This document shows positions 43,847 to 43,947 of a stretch of DNA of 43,947 bases, in pieces (the stretch's first letter is position 1; every line of letters begins with the position of its first letter). The notes under the pieces were generated by a model. The model worked only from the letters and a program-made list of their open reading frames with translations, had not been told where the DNA came from and ran no database searches. The DNA is from Dinochytrium kinnereticum (Eukaryota > Chytridiomycota > Chytridiomycetes > Chytridiales > Chytridiaceae), in NCBI GenBank assembly GCA_027604005.1, contig JADGJT010000046.1:1-43947 (forward strand). The letters are read 5' to 3'. Position numbers and translations under genes: made by a program.

Positions 43847-43947
43847 CTTATATGCGTTATGTATGTACTGTACCCTTTACCTGTATGAATTGTTATAATT
43901 GATATTTATTATTTATTATTTATTATTTATTATTAAATTAATTAATT
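43574..43947. repeat. Cluster of microsatellites, AT-rich window end
   Basis: Directly after the last stop codon come AAGG/AATG tetranucleotide runs (43574-43605), CAGT/CTGT runs (43631-43660), an ATA/AAT run (43681-43706), an ATT/TAT run (about 43804-43847) and a TTAT-type run to the end. There is no coding potential; the open frame through it reads only Ile/Tyr/Leu low complexity. Confidence 0.9.
43602..43607 (+). terminator. AATAAA poly(A) signal of the small membrane-protein gene
   Basis: AATAAA 28 bp after the stop codon at 43571-43573, inside the AATG repeat run. Confidence 0.55.

Noticed and set aside
1..43947. Secondary-metabolite cluster around the halogenase-like and acyl-CoA synthetase genes
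   Set aside because: The synthetase is the mitochondrial malonyl-CoA type and the other neighbours are housekeeping genes; no synthase, transporter or regulator of a cluster is present.

Overview
The window is a eukaryotic nuclear segment, almost certainly fungal. The genes carry many short GT-AG introns (about 50-150 bp, T-rich tracts, CTAAC-type branch sites). TIM54, a mitochondrial import subunit known mainly from fungi, is present with RMI1, TBCD and a mitochondrial malonyl-CoA synthetase. The intron density suggests an early-diverging (chytrid-like) lineage rather than a yeast or filamentous ascomycete; that placement is inference. I rebuilt thirteen gene models by hand from splice sites and reading frame, and every complete model keeps one open frame across all junctions.

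Layout. 1-700: direct and tandem repeats. 903-3923 (-): flavin-dependent halogenase-like enzyme with a C-terminal zinc ribbon. 5046-8651 (+): AhpD/carboxymuconolactone-decarboxylase-like protein. 8652-10119: T-rich gap between convergent genes. 10120-12472 (-): ACSF3-type malonyl-CoA synthetase. 12521-13768 (+): a protein built on a degenerate Ty3/gypsy-type reverse-transcriptase fold, only 48 bp from the ACSF3 start codon. 13979-19976 (+): tubulin-folding cofactor D in 15 exons. 21390-22481 (+): small BTB (Kv T1-type) protein. 23113 to about 26472 (+): sphingosine/diacylglycerol-kinase-like protein, interrupted by a 10-N assembly gap. 27243-28685 (+): single-pass membrane protein. 30111-35059 (+): 1535-aa acidic repeat protein with C-terminal membrane segments. 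35738-39565 (-): 1026-aa disordered protein with a 13-nt micro-exon. 39635-40636 (-): RMI1. 41030-42364 (+): TIM54. 42412-43573 (+): small mitochondrial-type membrane protein. 43574-43947: microsatellites.

How the genes relate. This is a mostly housekeeping stretch and not a cluster. Possible links are the TIM54/small-membrane-protein tandem (47 bp apart) and the RMI1/disordered-protein tandem (69 bp apart). In these two pairs, and before TBCD, an AATAAA of the upstream gene lies about 16-30 bp before the next ATG, so neighbouring transcripts probably overlap.

Most notable are the apparently exapted, catalytically dead reverse transcriptase, and a transcript-oriented base-composition wave: many exons start C-rich and end G-rich, and introns do the reverse. 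The two large unrecognised proteins (30111-35059 and 35738-39565) come next. No tRNA, rRNA, CRISPR or intact transposon was seen.
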